Counted from the first letter of the stretch, positions 10,871-22,050 are shown. The stretch is 64,000 bases of DNA from Rhododendron vialii (GCF_030253575.1 NC_080560.1:41215001-41279000); one strand, 5' to 3'. Notes: generated from the letters alone by a model not told the origin. Numbers and translations: made by a program.

Positions 10871-11984
10871 TTAGGGTGTGGGCATGACATGAGAATGGAC
10901 TGGTTAATACATTAACTGGACATGCAATTGTCCCGTTAGTTGCTTCCTGAAATTTAACTGCTGTGTGCTGAATTCTCTCCTTCTGCATACGATTGGGCAA
11001 GTGAAATTTATTGTTTGTGAGCAAGGTTTATGTTATCTGTTTTCATTCTGTTGAATGGAACTGGAAGTTCCAAATTGCCACACCGAGTTCTTTGCCACCT
11101 GGTATTGGATGAGGCCTGATGCAGTGTCCCACCAGCCGCTCATCCGGGTAACTTGGCCGTGGAATTTTTTCGCTACTTATTTTTGTAGATGATATAGATT
11201 TCAGATTGGTCATAGTGTTGTCTAACGTGCACCGATTTAAATGTTCTATTTGGTCATTTTGCTGATGATGTCATCTTGGTTTATTGTAAAAAATGAGACG
11301 GCATGAATTTGTTTCGTGGATTTATTTTTGAGGCAAGTTGCTGCTGCTCTTATCTATGATAGTTGAATGCTGAGAATATTTATTTTAATGCAGCAAACCC
11401 TGAGATTGTAGGTTTTCTGTAGTAGAACATTTTCTGCCTATTGATATGTTATATTGATACTTCTTAGAACCACTCACCCCATTCCCTTCTCAAGGTCAAT
11501 CTCCCTTAGTGCAGTGCTGGTAGAGATGCTGAATATGGTGGATTGGTTCAATTATGTCGGTACGTGTATATCGTGAGATCTTTCTGTGAAGATTTTTCGT
11601 GACTCGAACCTAGGATTCACTTACGTGTAGTGGTGGTTTCGTGAGATTGTTATGTGAAAGATATCACTTGTTTTTTTTTTTTAATGGCGCTGTGCATGCT
11701 TCATAACCTTGTCAGGGACATAGAATGTACACTTGGGAAGAGAACAAAAATACAAGAGCCAGTGAATATGAGTTTGATTTGGAAAGATAAAACAAGTTTC
11801 GGATTTTGTCAAAGCCTATCTCACTGGTTGTTGGGTCACTTTCCGATAAGTGAAAACTTGCGCGAAACGGTTGTGGTAAATGCCTCGGTTTACTGTGCGG
11901 CTACACAGTACCGAAGGTTGGAGTATAAAAAAACACATGGCTGTTTTCGAAACTTCGAGAAAAAAGAGAGGAGATACGAAAACA
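10871..11984 (+). repeat. mTERF 3' flank (to about 11290), then unassigned DNA
   Basis: Up to about 11290 this is the family flank: 'catgacatgagaatggactgg', 'gacatgcaattgtcc', 'gatatagatttcaga', 'gatgatgtcatcttggttta'. After that it stops matching the other copies, and I see no gene before the Harbinger left end. Confidence 0.6.
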
Positions 11985-12789
11985 ATTGGCTTTGTTCGGA
12001 TCCCAGTTTTTAACTTTTCAAAAACAAAAACTCCTGTTCGGAACCCAGTTTGGGAAAATTATCCCCTGCGACTCACTATCCTCATTTATTCCCCTCCCTC
12101 ATTAACGTTAACCTGCCCTCCCTACCTCCCTGTCCTTTCCATCTTTCTCCTATTACAGAGCTACAGTAGAGATTCCCGACTTCCCTTCCCTTTACTCCTC
12201 TCTCTCTCTCCTGCTCTCTCCCTGTCTCGGTGAAGAGGAGGACGATTCCCCATCTGTGGAATCAGATTTGCCCTAGCCCTCTGTCGCTCTATCTCTCTCT
12301 AGCCGTGTTCTTCGAGAAATCTCAAAGGACAACGATAATCTCCATAGCATCGGCGGATACAGCTGGTATTTGACTGATTCCTGTTCATTACAAGACATTT
12401 GGTGTATAAAGATGGGTAAGGACTGTCCACAGGATTTGTCTCCCTCTTTTCTTACCTCCTACTCCAACAGAACGGAAGGCCCAAGCACAGACGGCATTCA
12501 GTGCGGCAGATGGCTTCTCCGATCAACCTGCGTTCGAAGACGTAGACGTATGGTTCAATTTTGTTCATGGGTTCTGAGTTCGATTTTTCCTAATATATGC
12601 TTTGATTTTGTTCATGTGTTCTGGGTTCTGAGTTTGATTTTTTGTTGGGTTATGTGTGTTCTGGATCTGTCCAAATCTATTTCAATACATTTGTTGTTTT
12701 GCCTTGTTTGTGAGAAAAGACATTAGGGTTTCCTATCGGCAATAAAGGAAGAGTATATTAGTCGGCAATGAAGGAAGAGCATATTGGGG

Positions 12790-12812
12790 CCCCCCCCCCC
12801 CCCCCCCCCCCC
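12790..12812. repeat. Poly-C tract (about 23 C)
   Basis: An uninterrupted run of C inside the Harbinger 5' intron region, followed by CCGCCCGC. Runs like this are rare in plant DNA and are common places for sequencing or assembly length errors. Confidence 0.8.
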
Positions 12813-13236
12813 GCCCGCTTCTTCTTTTTTGGGGTTGGAAATTTGCAAATATATATTCCTCTACTGCAACTATAGGAGTTCCAGTTGAACTGTGGTCTAT
12901 GTTATGCATCATTTTAGTGTACATCAGCTTTTTTGCATATTTTCAGATGAAAACAAAGTACTTTTTGGGGGTAATTTGTTTGATCTTGTTTGTTGTTGTT
13001 AGGCGAACCAGTATCACTGAAATTTGAACCCTCAACTCCAACTTCAAAGAGGAAAAGACGTGACACTTCTACTCCTACGCCCTCGGCAAACTCATTCACC
13101 GGCTAGAACAGTGTCCAAGTGGTACTCCTCTTACTCCTTAGTAATGTTGATTTCATTAGCCATGACATGAACTTGCATATTTCATCTCACTGTAATAATG
13201 TGTAACATGCGTGAATTGGTTCCCACATGGTAGCCT

Positions 13237-14184
13237 ATGACGAGTCGTAAAAAAATCGATTTTGACAACTGGAGTTATGAGAACACCGAAATTTTCCTTC
13301 AAATTATGGTAGAAGAGGCAAGGAAAGACTATGGAACAAACTCAAACAAACGTCGCGCATTTAATTCCCTACTATGGACGGCAATCCTAGAGGAGTTAAT
13401 GAAGAGGCCAATAAGACTGACTACACACCTATTAAGATCCACCAGAAATTTGACCGTCTGAAAAAATACTACAGGCTATTCAAAGACCTAACCTAGCAAA
13501 GTGGGTTGGGTTGGGACCCGGTTAGTCAAACAGTCATTGCATCGGCAGACGTGTGGGTAACCTATTTGCCGGTATATAAACCTTAGAAAACCATGATTTG
13601 ACTTATACAAGCACCATTCCACCTTTTAGAACACTAATTTCCAATTTTCCTATTCGTTGTAGGCACATAAGGATGCCGGAAAATTTATTGGTAAAGGGCT
13701 TGACCATTATGACCTTTTGCATGAGCTTTTGGACGGCTCGTTGGCCATAGGCGTCTTTGGCCAACCCAGCCCCCTAGGGGCCCCCTCGTTGGAGCAGGAG
13801 CAACAATTGAGGAATCAAGGAAAGGCCATAAAGTTTAGTGATAGCACATTCTCTGATGGAAGAAAAAGAATGTCAGATGGAAGTGGTGGACCAAGTAAGT
13901 CAATGCGATGTGAGCAAAAAGAGGCATATGATAGAGTGGCTTTCGCAAACCAAAAAAAGGGAGAGTATTTTGAGACCTTGACACAACAACGTCTTGAGGC
14001 CAAAAATTACTCTATTGAAGCATGTCTACAAGCAATGAACCCACTGAAGGAATTTGTTAGTGACACTGCCTTCTATAAGGCATATGACAAGCTTCTTGAG
14101 GGAGTCAATTATAGGGAAGGCTTTATAAAGCTGACTCCGGATGGCAGGTTGGGTTGGATCAGTCGCTTCGGATCCGGGAACTGA
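13237..14184 (+). pseudogene. Harbinger ORF1: Myb/SANT-like DNA-binding protein, broken
   Basis: The first exon begins MTSRKKIDFDNWSYENTEIF and has the tryptophan-spaced Myb/SANT-like domain of plant Harbinger partners (W, then FLQIMVEEARKDYG, then FNSLLWTAILEEL). After EEL the frame slips by one base: the family continuation (KTDYTPIKIHQKFDRLKKYY) lies in the next frame, about 13403-13490, and meets a TAG at about 13495. A second exon starts after an AG near 13662 (AHKDAGKFIGKGLDHYD) and runs to a stop at 14182-14184. It has the Ser/Gly-rich linker and charged helix (LTQQRLEAKNYSIEACLQAM) usual for these proteins. The partner normally carries the transposase into the nucleus and onto the element ends. 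Confidence 0.75.
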
Positions 14185-14225
14185 TGGGTTGTTCAGCTAG
14201 GGAGTCGATGAGTTTTTTTTAAATT

Positions 14226-14385
14226 CCAGTAGTTATATGTGTTATGACTGTTTTTTTTTTGGAGCCTTATGTCTATTTGTCCACTTGAGGAACAATTTCT
14301 GTTGTGACTTCTAAATTTCAGTACTTGACTGTTTTTTAGGAGCCTTATGTCTATTTTTCCACTTGAGGAGCCTTATGTCTGCTTT
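14226..14385. repeat. Short direct repeats inside the Harbinger element
   Basis: The phrase 'gagccttatgtctattt.tccacttgagga' occurs twice, about 80 bp apart, with a third partial copy at 14366. A T-run and 'gactgtttttt' precede the first two. Local slippage duplication, with no coding content. Confidence 0.7.
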
Positions 14386-15672
14386 TCTTACTTGGTTTTA
14401 CTGGCACCTTTGTTTCCATTTGTCCAAACAGTCAATGTATTTGATGATGGTTTTTTACTTGATGCACCAGAAATGCATGATTACATTCATTTAGGATCAC
14501 ATCATTGGAACTATGTACATTCTGTTCCAGTAACTTATTTAGCATCTACTTACCCAAAAAAACTTATTTAGCATCCTTCCAAAAACCAATTTGAAGGATG
14601 ACAAATAACCTATCAAACACTGGCATATTTGGGCAATCAGTTTAGAGATGCTTTCATAATTGAAATGCCAAGAATATTACACATAGTCTAGATTTGGAAC
14701 AAGATTTCGTTTAGTTCCTACCGAAATGGCCAAAACATTCCTATGAAACCGTAATTGAAAAGTAGCGGAGTGTGACTTCCCATGTTTCCACCCAAAATAC
14801 TCTGAAACATATGGAACACTTGTAAACATATGCCAAAGCATTGACTTGTTTTGACACCTATTGTCAAAATCCAACGATGACAGTTTTAGATATTCCAAAG
14901 TCAATTGACATTTCTCTTGTGTGTCTGAAACGATTCTGCATCCTTGATATTCCTAGCCAACCGAATCTTTTCTGCATCCTTGACATTTCTATTCTGCATT
15001 GCATTTGTATCCTTACTCATTTACTTGGGTTTTTTTGCAAATAGTTCTTCTGCCCTGAATAGGAACTTTGGTGCATGTGGTTCGTGGATCTTTTCCGATT
15101 GTTTAATCATGTGGTTCGTGGATCTATTTGTCTATTAATTGGTTTCTTTTGGGGTATTTTATTTGGTCTAAGAATTATATTTGGGTTTGGGCTGGTGTTC
15201 AAACTTTGTGTTTGAGTGTTTTTGGTTTAAGTGAATGTCCCACCGAGAAGTGCCGCTGCCATTGTTTTCAAAAGTCCTCCTTCGGAAAATGATATCTGGA
15301 TATATGAATGGTTCTCTTTCTTGGAGCTCTGATTTCATCATCAATAATTAGGCAAATCTTGATGACATATGCTCATAATTTTTTGGATAGTCTAAATAGC
15401 TTTTCTGGTCAAATTCACTCTCTCAGATGAACTGTTTGTTTGCGTTTTACTTTTGTGGTTGAGGTCTGTATTTTTGAGATTTGTGACTGACTGAACACGC
15501 GGTATCAGACTTTAGAAAGCAACGGTCCATTGTATGTAGTAGGTATTTAGAGAAAAACATTGCACAAATTGTCACTTGTGGATTTTAATAGTTAAGGTAT
15601 TTAATCATAGTTGAGCTTTTTTAAAGTGCCAATACATTTTTCTAACAGAAAGGCAACGGTTAGCAAATCACC

Positions 15673-17064
15673 ATGTCATCAAGTGGAATTCCGCCTTACC
15701 AACTTGAGGACGATTTTAGTGATGATGATGACTTGCTGGAACTTGAAACACTCGCTATGATGGAACGAGATGGGAAACAAAAAATTCCACAAAGAACATG
15801 TCCTTTATCAGGACAAGAATATACCACGTTTCTTTTGAACTCCAATCCACAAAACATAAAGGATATTTTACGTGTCGACAAACATACGTTCAGAGCGTTG
15901 GCGGTCAAGCTAGTTCGACGAGAACTACTTAATTGGGATCATAAGAACCTCTCAGTCGAGGAGTCTTTGGCTATGTTCTTGTACATTTGCGGACAAAATG
16001 CACGAGATAGAGTTATTGCTGACCGCTTTCAGCGTTCTTTGGATACTATAAGCAAGCATTGCAACATCATGCGTCGTGCTATTTGCAATCTCGCTCCATT
16101 TATTATTCGACCACCAAATCTTTAAGAAACGCCTCCTGAAATTCTCCATGATGGAAGATACTATCCATGATTCCAAGTAAGCATGTATTGCATACGATAC
16201 CGTTCGCATCACACCGAGAAAATATATACTTACACTAATGCATTTTTTTCAAAATCTCCATAGGATTGTGTTGGCACGATAGATGGAACACACATAGATG
16301 CTTGGGTACTGGCTTCTAGAGAATTAGCATTTTGCGGCAGAAAATCCACCAAAACACAGAATGTAATGGCCATGTGCTCCTTCGACATGAAGTTCACATT
16401 TGTGTACCCAGGTTGGGAGGGTAGCGCCCACGATGGATGTGTTTTCTTTGCGGCAGTATCGAATCCGGACTTTCACTTCCCACATCCACCACTTAGGAAG
16501 TTCAAATTTGAAGAAGATTGTTCTCATATATGCTTTTGGATCTATTCTAGTAGAAAACACATTATACTGACTAGAGTAATTTCTGATTTAGATAAGTACT
16601 ATTTGGTCGATTCTGGATACACCAATATGCTGGGTTATCTTCCTCCGTACCGAGGACAACGATATCACAGGGACCAATGGGATGGGGCGAATACAATATT
16701 CCGCACGCCATACGAACTATTTAACTACAAGCACTCTTCCTTGAGAAATGTAATTGAGAGATGCTTTGGGGTTTTGAAAAAGAGGTTTCCAATATTAAAG
16801 GGTATGCCTAATTATGACTACGCCCTTCAATCAACAATTGTTACGGCTTGTTGTGTTATCCACAACTTTATCTTAATGCATCATGGGAGAGATGAATATT
16901 TTGACGGTTACAATAAAGATATCGAATGGGAAGGAGAAACTGATGAAGAGGTCGACAATGATGATGTGGGTGAAGTAGAGCCTTTGAACACATCTTGTGT
17001 GGGTTTGGAATTGATGGCGCATAAACGAGACCAAATGGCTATTGAAATGTGGGATGCATATTGA
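15673..17064 (+). pseudogene. Harbinger DDE transposase, broken
   Basis: Exon 1 (15673-about 16172) encodes an acidic N-terminus, then LSVEESLAMFLYICGQNARD and RVIADRFQRS, the helix-turn-helix typical of the family. After an intron of about 90 nt, exon 2 holds the DDE core: first Asp in GTIDGTHID, second in PGWEGSAHDG, Glu in IERCFGVLKKRFPIL, and the ending VTACCVIHNFI. In exon 1 the frame hits TAA at 16123-16125 and a TGA about 45 nt later where the family has Trp (YYP-W-F), so this copy is inactive. The catalytic residues themselves are kept, suggesting fairly recent loss. Exon 2 stays open to 17064. Confidence 0.85.
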
Positions 17065-17415
17065 CTTTTATTGCATTGTACTAGTTCCGTTGCATAAAAA
17101 TTGGCCACTTAACTTAGCTTTTTGTTAATGGGTTGTACTACTGGACTAATTGTAAGTGTTGTTTGCATTCGGATTTTCCTTGGATGTTGTTCGAAGTTGT
17201 TGGTTTTGGTATTCTTGCTGTCAATGGACAAATGGGTTTCGTACATTTAACTGTAAGTGTAATTTGTGAATTGGGGTCTGTATTATTCGGCCATAGTGAA
17301 CCTGCTGGAATGATATTCGGTTATGTTTGGTGTTGTTCGGCTTTTTCCACTACGATTATGTGTTCCTACGTTTGTACTTCACCTAAAATGCGATTGGACT
17401 TCCTCTTTTATGCAG

Positions 17416-17769
17416 TATTACACAATAAGTATGGGAGGCCAAAAATTCTATGTTGTGTTCGTGGGTCGGAACCCAGGCATCTACAATGATTGGCCATCTT
17501 GTAGTGAGCAGGATAACAGGTTTCTAGGGGCTGTGCATAAAAAATACACCTCATGGGATGAGGCCTACAATGCTTGGGTGACTTTCACCAGACAAGTTGC
17601 AGACACGGCGCCACCTTCTCTTCTCCCATTGGCAGCTGATCCGAGTGGATCCTCAACAGATTACACCCATCCGGCTAGAGATTGGTTTGGTCTCGGCCTT
17701 ATTCTTTTTTTTTTTTTTTTGATCAGAGACTCGGCCTTATTCTCGCTATGGTTTTTTTCTTGGGTGTAG
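17416..17769 (+). CDS. RNase H1 N-terminal (hybrid-binding, viroplasmin-like) domain exon inside the Harbinger element
   Basis: An exon-like stretch opens after a pyrimidine-rich AG at 17415; ATG at 17431. It reads GGQKFYVVFVGRNPGIYNDW, then a CxE segment and KKYTSWDEAYNAWVTF, the fold of the RNase H1 N-terminal domain that grips RNA/DNA hybrids and is also found in caulimovirus inclusion proteins. A Pro/Ser tail follows (APPSLLPLAADPSGSSTDY) before a T-run near 17705 where the frame loses meaning. No RNase H catalytic domain follows. Same strand and 350 bp past the transposase, inside the element's ends, so it is likely a captured or accessory exon. Whether it is expressed, or was spliced to the Myb-like ORF, cannot be told here. 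Confidence 0.6.
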   Translation, partial: YYTISMGGQKFYVVFVGRNPGIYNDWPSCSEQDNRFLGAVHKKYTSWDEAYNAWVTFTRQVADTAPPSLLPLAADPSGSSTDYTHPARDWFGLGLILFFFFLIRDSALFSLWFFSWV

Positions 17770-18157
17770 TGGTAGCCATTATAATAATAATGGTACTTTG
17801 ATATTTCCTTGTGTGGTTTTGAGTTATTTTTTATGAATCTGTTCGTAGATCTTTCAACGGAATATTGTGCACTATTTTATTTGTAGTTTGAAACTTTAAT
17901 TAATTAGATGTAGAGTTTGGAGTAGTTTGGGCTCAACTAACCGGAGATAAGTAAATGAATGATTTGCTACAGACGTGTTGATTTGTGGTATGATTGCAAC
18001 GGTGAAGCAGCAATTTATCTTGATGGGTTTGATTATTAATCCTGATTTTGTACCTACCATTTAATCGTAGCAGAACTTGGCACATTTCACTCAAAAAAAA
18101 GTATCAGGAAACTGCATGCACAAGGAAGTGCAGAAATGGAGAGATGATTAAACGCAG

Positions 18158-18159
<2 letters not shown>

Positions 18160-18193
<34 letters not shown>
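18160..18193. repeat. (GA)n microsatellite
   Basis: About 17 uninterrupted GA units near the right end of the Harbinger element. Confidence 0.95.
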
Positions 18194-18196
<3 letters not shown>

Positions 18197-18375
18197 GGCG
18201 TGCAAGAGAGCGGGGCAATTGTATCGAACTTGCAATGTAGGGAATCAAAATCCTATGCTTTAAAGAGTGGGTCCAAAGGACAAAAAGGCTGCTCAAAACA
18301 GGTTGGAAAAAGGACCCAAAACTGGGATCTTGAAAAATAACCGGGAACCGAACATGGTTTTACCTCTTATTGTTA

Positions 18376-18732
18376 GAGCATCTCCAATCCATCCAAAATA
18401 GAGGATGGATGTAACACATTGAGTTGAGATTTTGTAATTTATTCCATTTTTTCTTCACTTTTTGTATTTTTTGGGAGAATCTTTGAGGGACCCATCGTCC
18501 TTTTTAAAATTTTGGAGGAATTTTGTACTCCAAATTTACTTTTGATCTTCCATTTTTAGAGGACCAAATTTACTTTTAGAGGGCCAAACTCTAAAAAAGA
18601 CGGTGGGTCCCTCAAAAATTCTCCCAAAAATTACAAAAAGTGAAGAAAAAAGAGAATAAATTATAAAATTTCCCATCAATGTGTCACATCCATTCTTTAT
18701 TTTGGAGAAATAGAGATGAATTGGAGATGCTC
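18376..18732. mobile_element. MITE with long terminal inverted repeats
   Basis: The ends are perfect inverted repeats, GAGCATCTCCAAT on the left and its complement on the right. The whole 357 bp folds back on itself: 'ctcccaaaaa', 'gggtccctcaaa' and 'ctccaaatttac' blocks pair across the centre. TTA stands directly left of the element and 2 bp from its right end, consistent with Tourist-like (PIF/Harbinger-mobilised) MITEs. It inserted next to the right end of the larger Harbinger element. No coding capacity. Confidence 0.85.
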
Positions 18733-19049
18733 TTTTAGGTAGGGAGAGAAAGAAGGAAAAAAATAACAATTTTAAATTTTATAAATAGTAAATTTTCTTT
18801 TCTAGTTTTCTCTCATTTTCCTCCCACTTTATTTTCTTTTCCATTCCTTTCCCCTCTTAAGTCTCCAAACAGAGCCTAAGTTCACAAGAACCGCCGAAGT
18901 TTTTCACTTTTTCTCTTGTGATGTGATGAGCGAGGGTTCGTGAGAGATGACGATTTGAGGGAACAAAAGATTTCAAATTTGTCAAGACTCTCTGTCTCTC
19001 TCTCTCTGCTGATCAGGTAAGTATTCCCATCGTTGGCTAAATTTTACCA

Positions 19050-20204
19050 ATGTCTATCTTAATCCGCAAAAATTTGCACAAGGTGAGGTTTGCTATCAGA
19101 AGTTCATTAACCCACCATTTCTACGTCAGTCACATCCACCCCTACTCATCATCTCTCACATCCATTGATCGAACACCAAATCAACACTCATTCACAGTCA
19201 ATTACCTCATAAACTCATGTGGGTTTCCTCTTGAAAAGGCTATAACAGCATCAAAGTACAACAATTTCGAAACCCCAGAAAAACCCGACCGTGTTATCGC
19301 ATTCTTGTTTAACCACGGCTTCACCAAAACCCAAGCCTTAAATGTCATCAGAAAGGTTCCCCAAGTCATTGTGTCCAATCCAGAGAAAACCCTTTTGCCC
19401 AAACTCGAATTTTTCAAATCTAAAGGCGTTTCAAGCACAGATGTTGTCAAAATACTGTCAACAACGCCAAAACTTCTTATAAGAAGCTTAGACAACCAAA
19501 TCATCCCATCTTTCGAGTTATTTAAGAATTTGATTGGTTCGGAGGAGAAAACGTTATCTGTTATTAAACGCTCTGCTAGGCCGCTTTCGGTTGATCTCGA
19601 CTCTCGTATGACACCCAATGTTGAAATTCTGCGGGAGTTCAATGTGCCAGATGTAAACATCGCATACTTGTTGAAGAACCATCCTAGAGTTTTCACGCCG
19701 AGTGAGAGATTTAGACAGACTGTAGAGGAGGTAAAGAGAATGGGTTTTAACCCTCTGAGAGTTACCTTTGTTTTAGCCATTTACGTGTTGAACTCACTGA
19801 GTAAACCTGTGTGGGAGAAGAAGATTGAGGTTTACAAAAAGTGGGGTTTGTCCCAGGATGAGATTCTTGTGGCTTTTGGGAAGTATCCGTTGTTTATGAT
19901 GGTGTCCGAGGACAAGATCACGAGAGTGATGGACTTTTTTGTCAATAAAATGGGTTTAGAGTCTTTGTTTGTTTCAAAAAGGCCACCCCTCTTATCATTG
20001 AGCTTCGAGAAGAGGATTGTACCGAGGTGTTTTGTTTATCAAGCATTGCAAGCAAAAGGTCTGATCAGGGGAACCAATATTAGCTTGAGCACGATGCTGA
20101 AGTCTCCTGAAACTCTGTTCATAAGGAAGGTTGTCAATTTGGCCAAGGAAGAAGCTCCTGAGCTATTGAAGTTGTACAAGAAAAAGTTGGCAATTGCTAG
20201 ATAA
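19050..20204 (+). CDS. mTERF family protein, copy B (intact, 384 aa)
   Basis: Single-exon mTERF gene, co-linear with copy A without length change. The N-terminus (MSILIRKNLHKVRFAIRSSL) is basic and Ser/Thr-rich, a likely mitochondrial presequence. mTERF repeats fill residues about 50-370, including FGKYPLFMMVSEDKITRVMD and RPPLLSLSFEKRIVPRC. It ends LLKLYKKKLAIAR. Compared with copy A the changes are spread along the protein rather than piled up as stops, as expected of a gene under constraint. GATCAG|GTAAGT lies 33 nt before the ATG. The 3' flank is the standard array flank. DNA- or RNA-binding targets are unknown. Confidence 0.93.
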   Translation: MSILIRKNLHKVRFAIRSSLTHHFYVSHIHPYSSSLTSIDRTPNQHSFTVNYLINSCGFPLEKAITASKYNNFETPEKPDRVIAFLFNHGFTKTQALNVIRKVPQVIVSNPEKTLLPKLEFFKSKGVSSTDVVKILSTTPKLLIRSLDNQIIPSFELFKNLIGSEEKTLSVIKRSARPLSVDLDSRMTPNVEILREFNVPDVNIAYLLKNHPRVFTPSERFRQTVEEVKRMGFNPLRVTFVLAIYVLNSLSKPVWEKKIEVYKKWGLSQDEILVAFGKYPLFMMVSEDKITRVMDFFVNKMGLESLFVSKRPPLLSLSFEKRIVPRCFVYQALQAKGLIRGTNISLSTMLKSPETLFIRKVVNLAKEEAPELLKLYKKKLAIAR

Positions 20205-21424
20205 TTAAGATACGGGCATGAAATGAGAATGGACTGGTTAATATGTTAATTGGACATGCAATTGTCCTATTATTTGCTTCCTTAAATTTAACGTGTGTGT
20301 GTTGAATTCTCTCCTTTTGCATACAACTTGGCCGTGGAACTTTTTAACTACTTATGTTCTAGTTGAGATAGATTTCAGATTTGGTGATAGGGTTGTCTAA
20401 CATGCAACGATTTGGATGTTCAATTTGATCACTTTGTTGATGATGTCATCTTGGTTTCTTTAGAAAACGAAGGATGAATCTGCTTTCTCATCAAATAGAT
20501 AGGATTTATTGTCTTTCATTGAGAGCATACTCAACGAAATCGTTCTTCCATAACTATGGGATCTTTGTGCAATTCAAGTTTCAACTTGTGTTGGATAATT
20601 CTGTGATGTCAAATAAGTTGACATGCGCTTCTAAGTTTTTATTGCGGAATATGGTGAATTATATGATGCAACTTGTGTTGAATTATATGATGCAACTTGG
20701 GTAAGTACGTATACTGGTACGATTCAGGTACATCGATATGGTAAAACCTAGAAAATAGGTATGGGATGATAATGGTGGGTTTAATTATCAATGTGCCAGC
20801 TTGACATGCAATTGTCCTGTTATTTTGCTTCCTAGAATTTAGCTTTTGGGTATTAAAGTTTCAAATTTTTAGTACACGTGGGAGATAAATTGGCAAGTTC
20901 TAGTTATCCGTTTTCATTCATGTGAAGGGTCTTGAAGTTCCCGATTGCTACACTGAATTCTCTCTTGCTTTGTAATGGTTAAGGCTTGATGCAATGCACC
21001 ATCATCTTTTCATGTGAGTAGCTTGGTCTTTGTAATTTCCTTTTTTAGTTTTGTTTAGGTGGCAGATTGTAGATTTTGGGATATTCGTGTGTCAATTCGG
21101 TCATTTTGCTGATATGTCAATTTCGATTCATTGTAACAACACATGCATATGGTCCAACAAATTTGTTCCCTCCGTGTGTTTGTTAGATTGATGTGAAATT
21201 TAGGTTTCGCTATGCCTATTGGCTTCCAAGTTCATTTTTTAGAACTGTGGTGAATAGTCCGAATTTTCCATACTGTGTAATATTTCAGCCGGATGATTTT
21301 GGTTATACTTCTTATTCTTGTATGCTAATTGATTCTTTTCCTTTTAAATTCCCCTTTCTTCGTTAGGCACTACGTACCAAGTATGACTGATTCTTTAGGC
21401 ATGCTTAAATCATGATAATGGACT
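20205..21424 (+). repeat. mTERF 3' flank, long version
   Basis: The stop is followed by the flank blocks in the usual order, then a second series ('tacactgaattctctc', 'gtaatggttaaggcttgatgcaatgcaccatcatctttt', 'tgcatatggtc.aacaaa', 'tgactgattctttaggcatgcttaaatcatgataatg') shared with 36480-37110, 41190-41770 and 55640-56145. No separate gene is seen. Confidence 0.75.
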
Positions 21425-21527
21425 TTTTTTTCAGTAAATTGGTTTGGGACTCTTCATTTGAACAGGCACGAGGAAGAAACTCACGAACTATTGAGGTTGT
21501 ATAGGCTATGGCAAATTGCAATTAATT
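21425..21527 (+). pseudogene. mTERF C-terminal relic
   Basis: 'atggactttttt..cagtaaattggtttggg' matches the DFLVNKMGL codons. It is joined directly to 'cacgaggaagaaactc.cgaactattgaggttgta', the KEEAPELLKLY codons, and a TAATTA stop context. About 60 residues between them are missing. The same deletion occurs in the relics at 37110, 41768 and 56145, so it predates their duplication. Confidence 0.7.
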
Positions 21528-21913
21528 AGATATGGGTATGTGGATGCGAGTGGATTGGTTGGTGGTGTCCCCCTTGATAAAACCTGACTCGCCTTGTTTT
21601 GAACACGATGGGGCAGTCATTTGAAATTCTCTGCTGGTAAGAAAGTTTGAGTTATCTGTTTTTCTTCCGATGAACGAAGTGGAAGTTCCACGTTGCCGGA
21701 ATTAATTAACAGTCGGAAACTCCTTGCTGGAAAGGTATTACCATTGATATGTTTAGTGTTGAATCTGCTTATGATTTGTGTACTTCTGAAGACAATAACC
21801 AGCCCTATTGGGCTTGGATTTGGGAATTGAAATTATCACAAAAACTACCAGGGTTTCTTTGAATCTGTCTTCGGGGAAGATTTTTGAACAATCAACCAGG
21901 AGCATTAAGAAGA

Positions 21914-22050
21914 TGCCTCCTAGATCCGTTGGTAAAGCAGGTAATGAGCTTCTCATTTGGCGAGTGTTCAAACCCCACTCCTACTCTCCGTTCCCCTAAG
22001 ATAGCATAGATTATGATTTTCTTGGTTCAAATAAAAAGAACAAAAACAAA
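21914..22050 (+). repeat. tRNA-derived SINE-like element, copy 1
   Basis: A-box 'tagatccgttggtaaagc' and B-box-like 'gtgttcaaacccc' are spaced as in a tRNA, then a short body and 'ggttcaaataaaaagaacaaaaa'. The sister copies keep the better consensus ('tagatcagttggtagagc', 'gggttcaaacccc'). It lies at the same place in several array units, so it inserted once before they were copied. Confidence 0.65.

Larger units (their letters stand above)
11985..18355 (+). mobile_element. PIF/Harbinger-type DNA transposon, decayed
   Basis: The pair of genes expected for this superfamily is present in one orientation: a Myb/SANT-like DNA-binding ORF (13237-14184) and a DDE transposase of the DDE_Tnp_4 type (15673-17064). 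A third coding stretch with an RNase H1 N-terminal domain follows. The proposed ends are imperfect inverted repeats, 'ctttgttcggatcccag' near 11990 against the complement of 'ccgggaaccgaacatgg' near 18350. I could not fix a TTA/TAA target duplication, so the limits are approximate to tens of bases. Both principal ORFs carry stops or frameshifts, so the copy cannot move itself. Confidence 0.75.

Noticed and set aside
12733-12924. Gly-rich short open frame
   Set aside because: The Gly run is the complement of the poly-C tract.
18087-18296. Open frame rich in Ser-Leu repeats on the minus strand
   Set aside because: It is the translation of the GA microsatellite.
19202-19780. Long minus-strand open frame (192 codons) inside mTERF copy B, with similar ones in copies A, E and pseudogene 4
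   Set aside because: It mirrors the coding frame in every copy and has no family resemblance or separate start context. It follows from the codon composition of the mTERF repeats.
21914-22050. Functional tRNA gene
   Set aside because: A- and B-boxes are present, but acceptor and anticodon stems do not pair and a SINE-like body follows.
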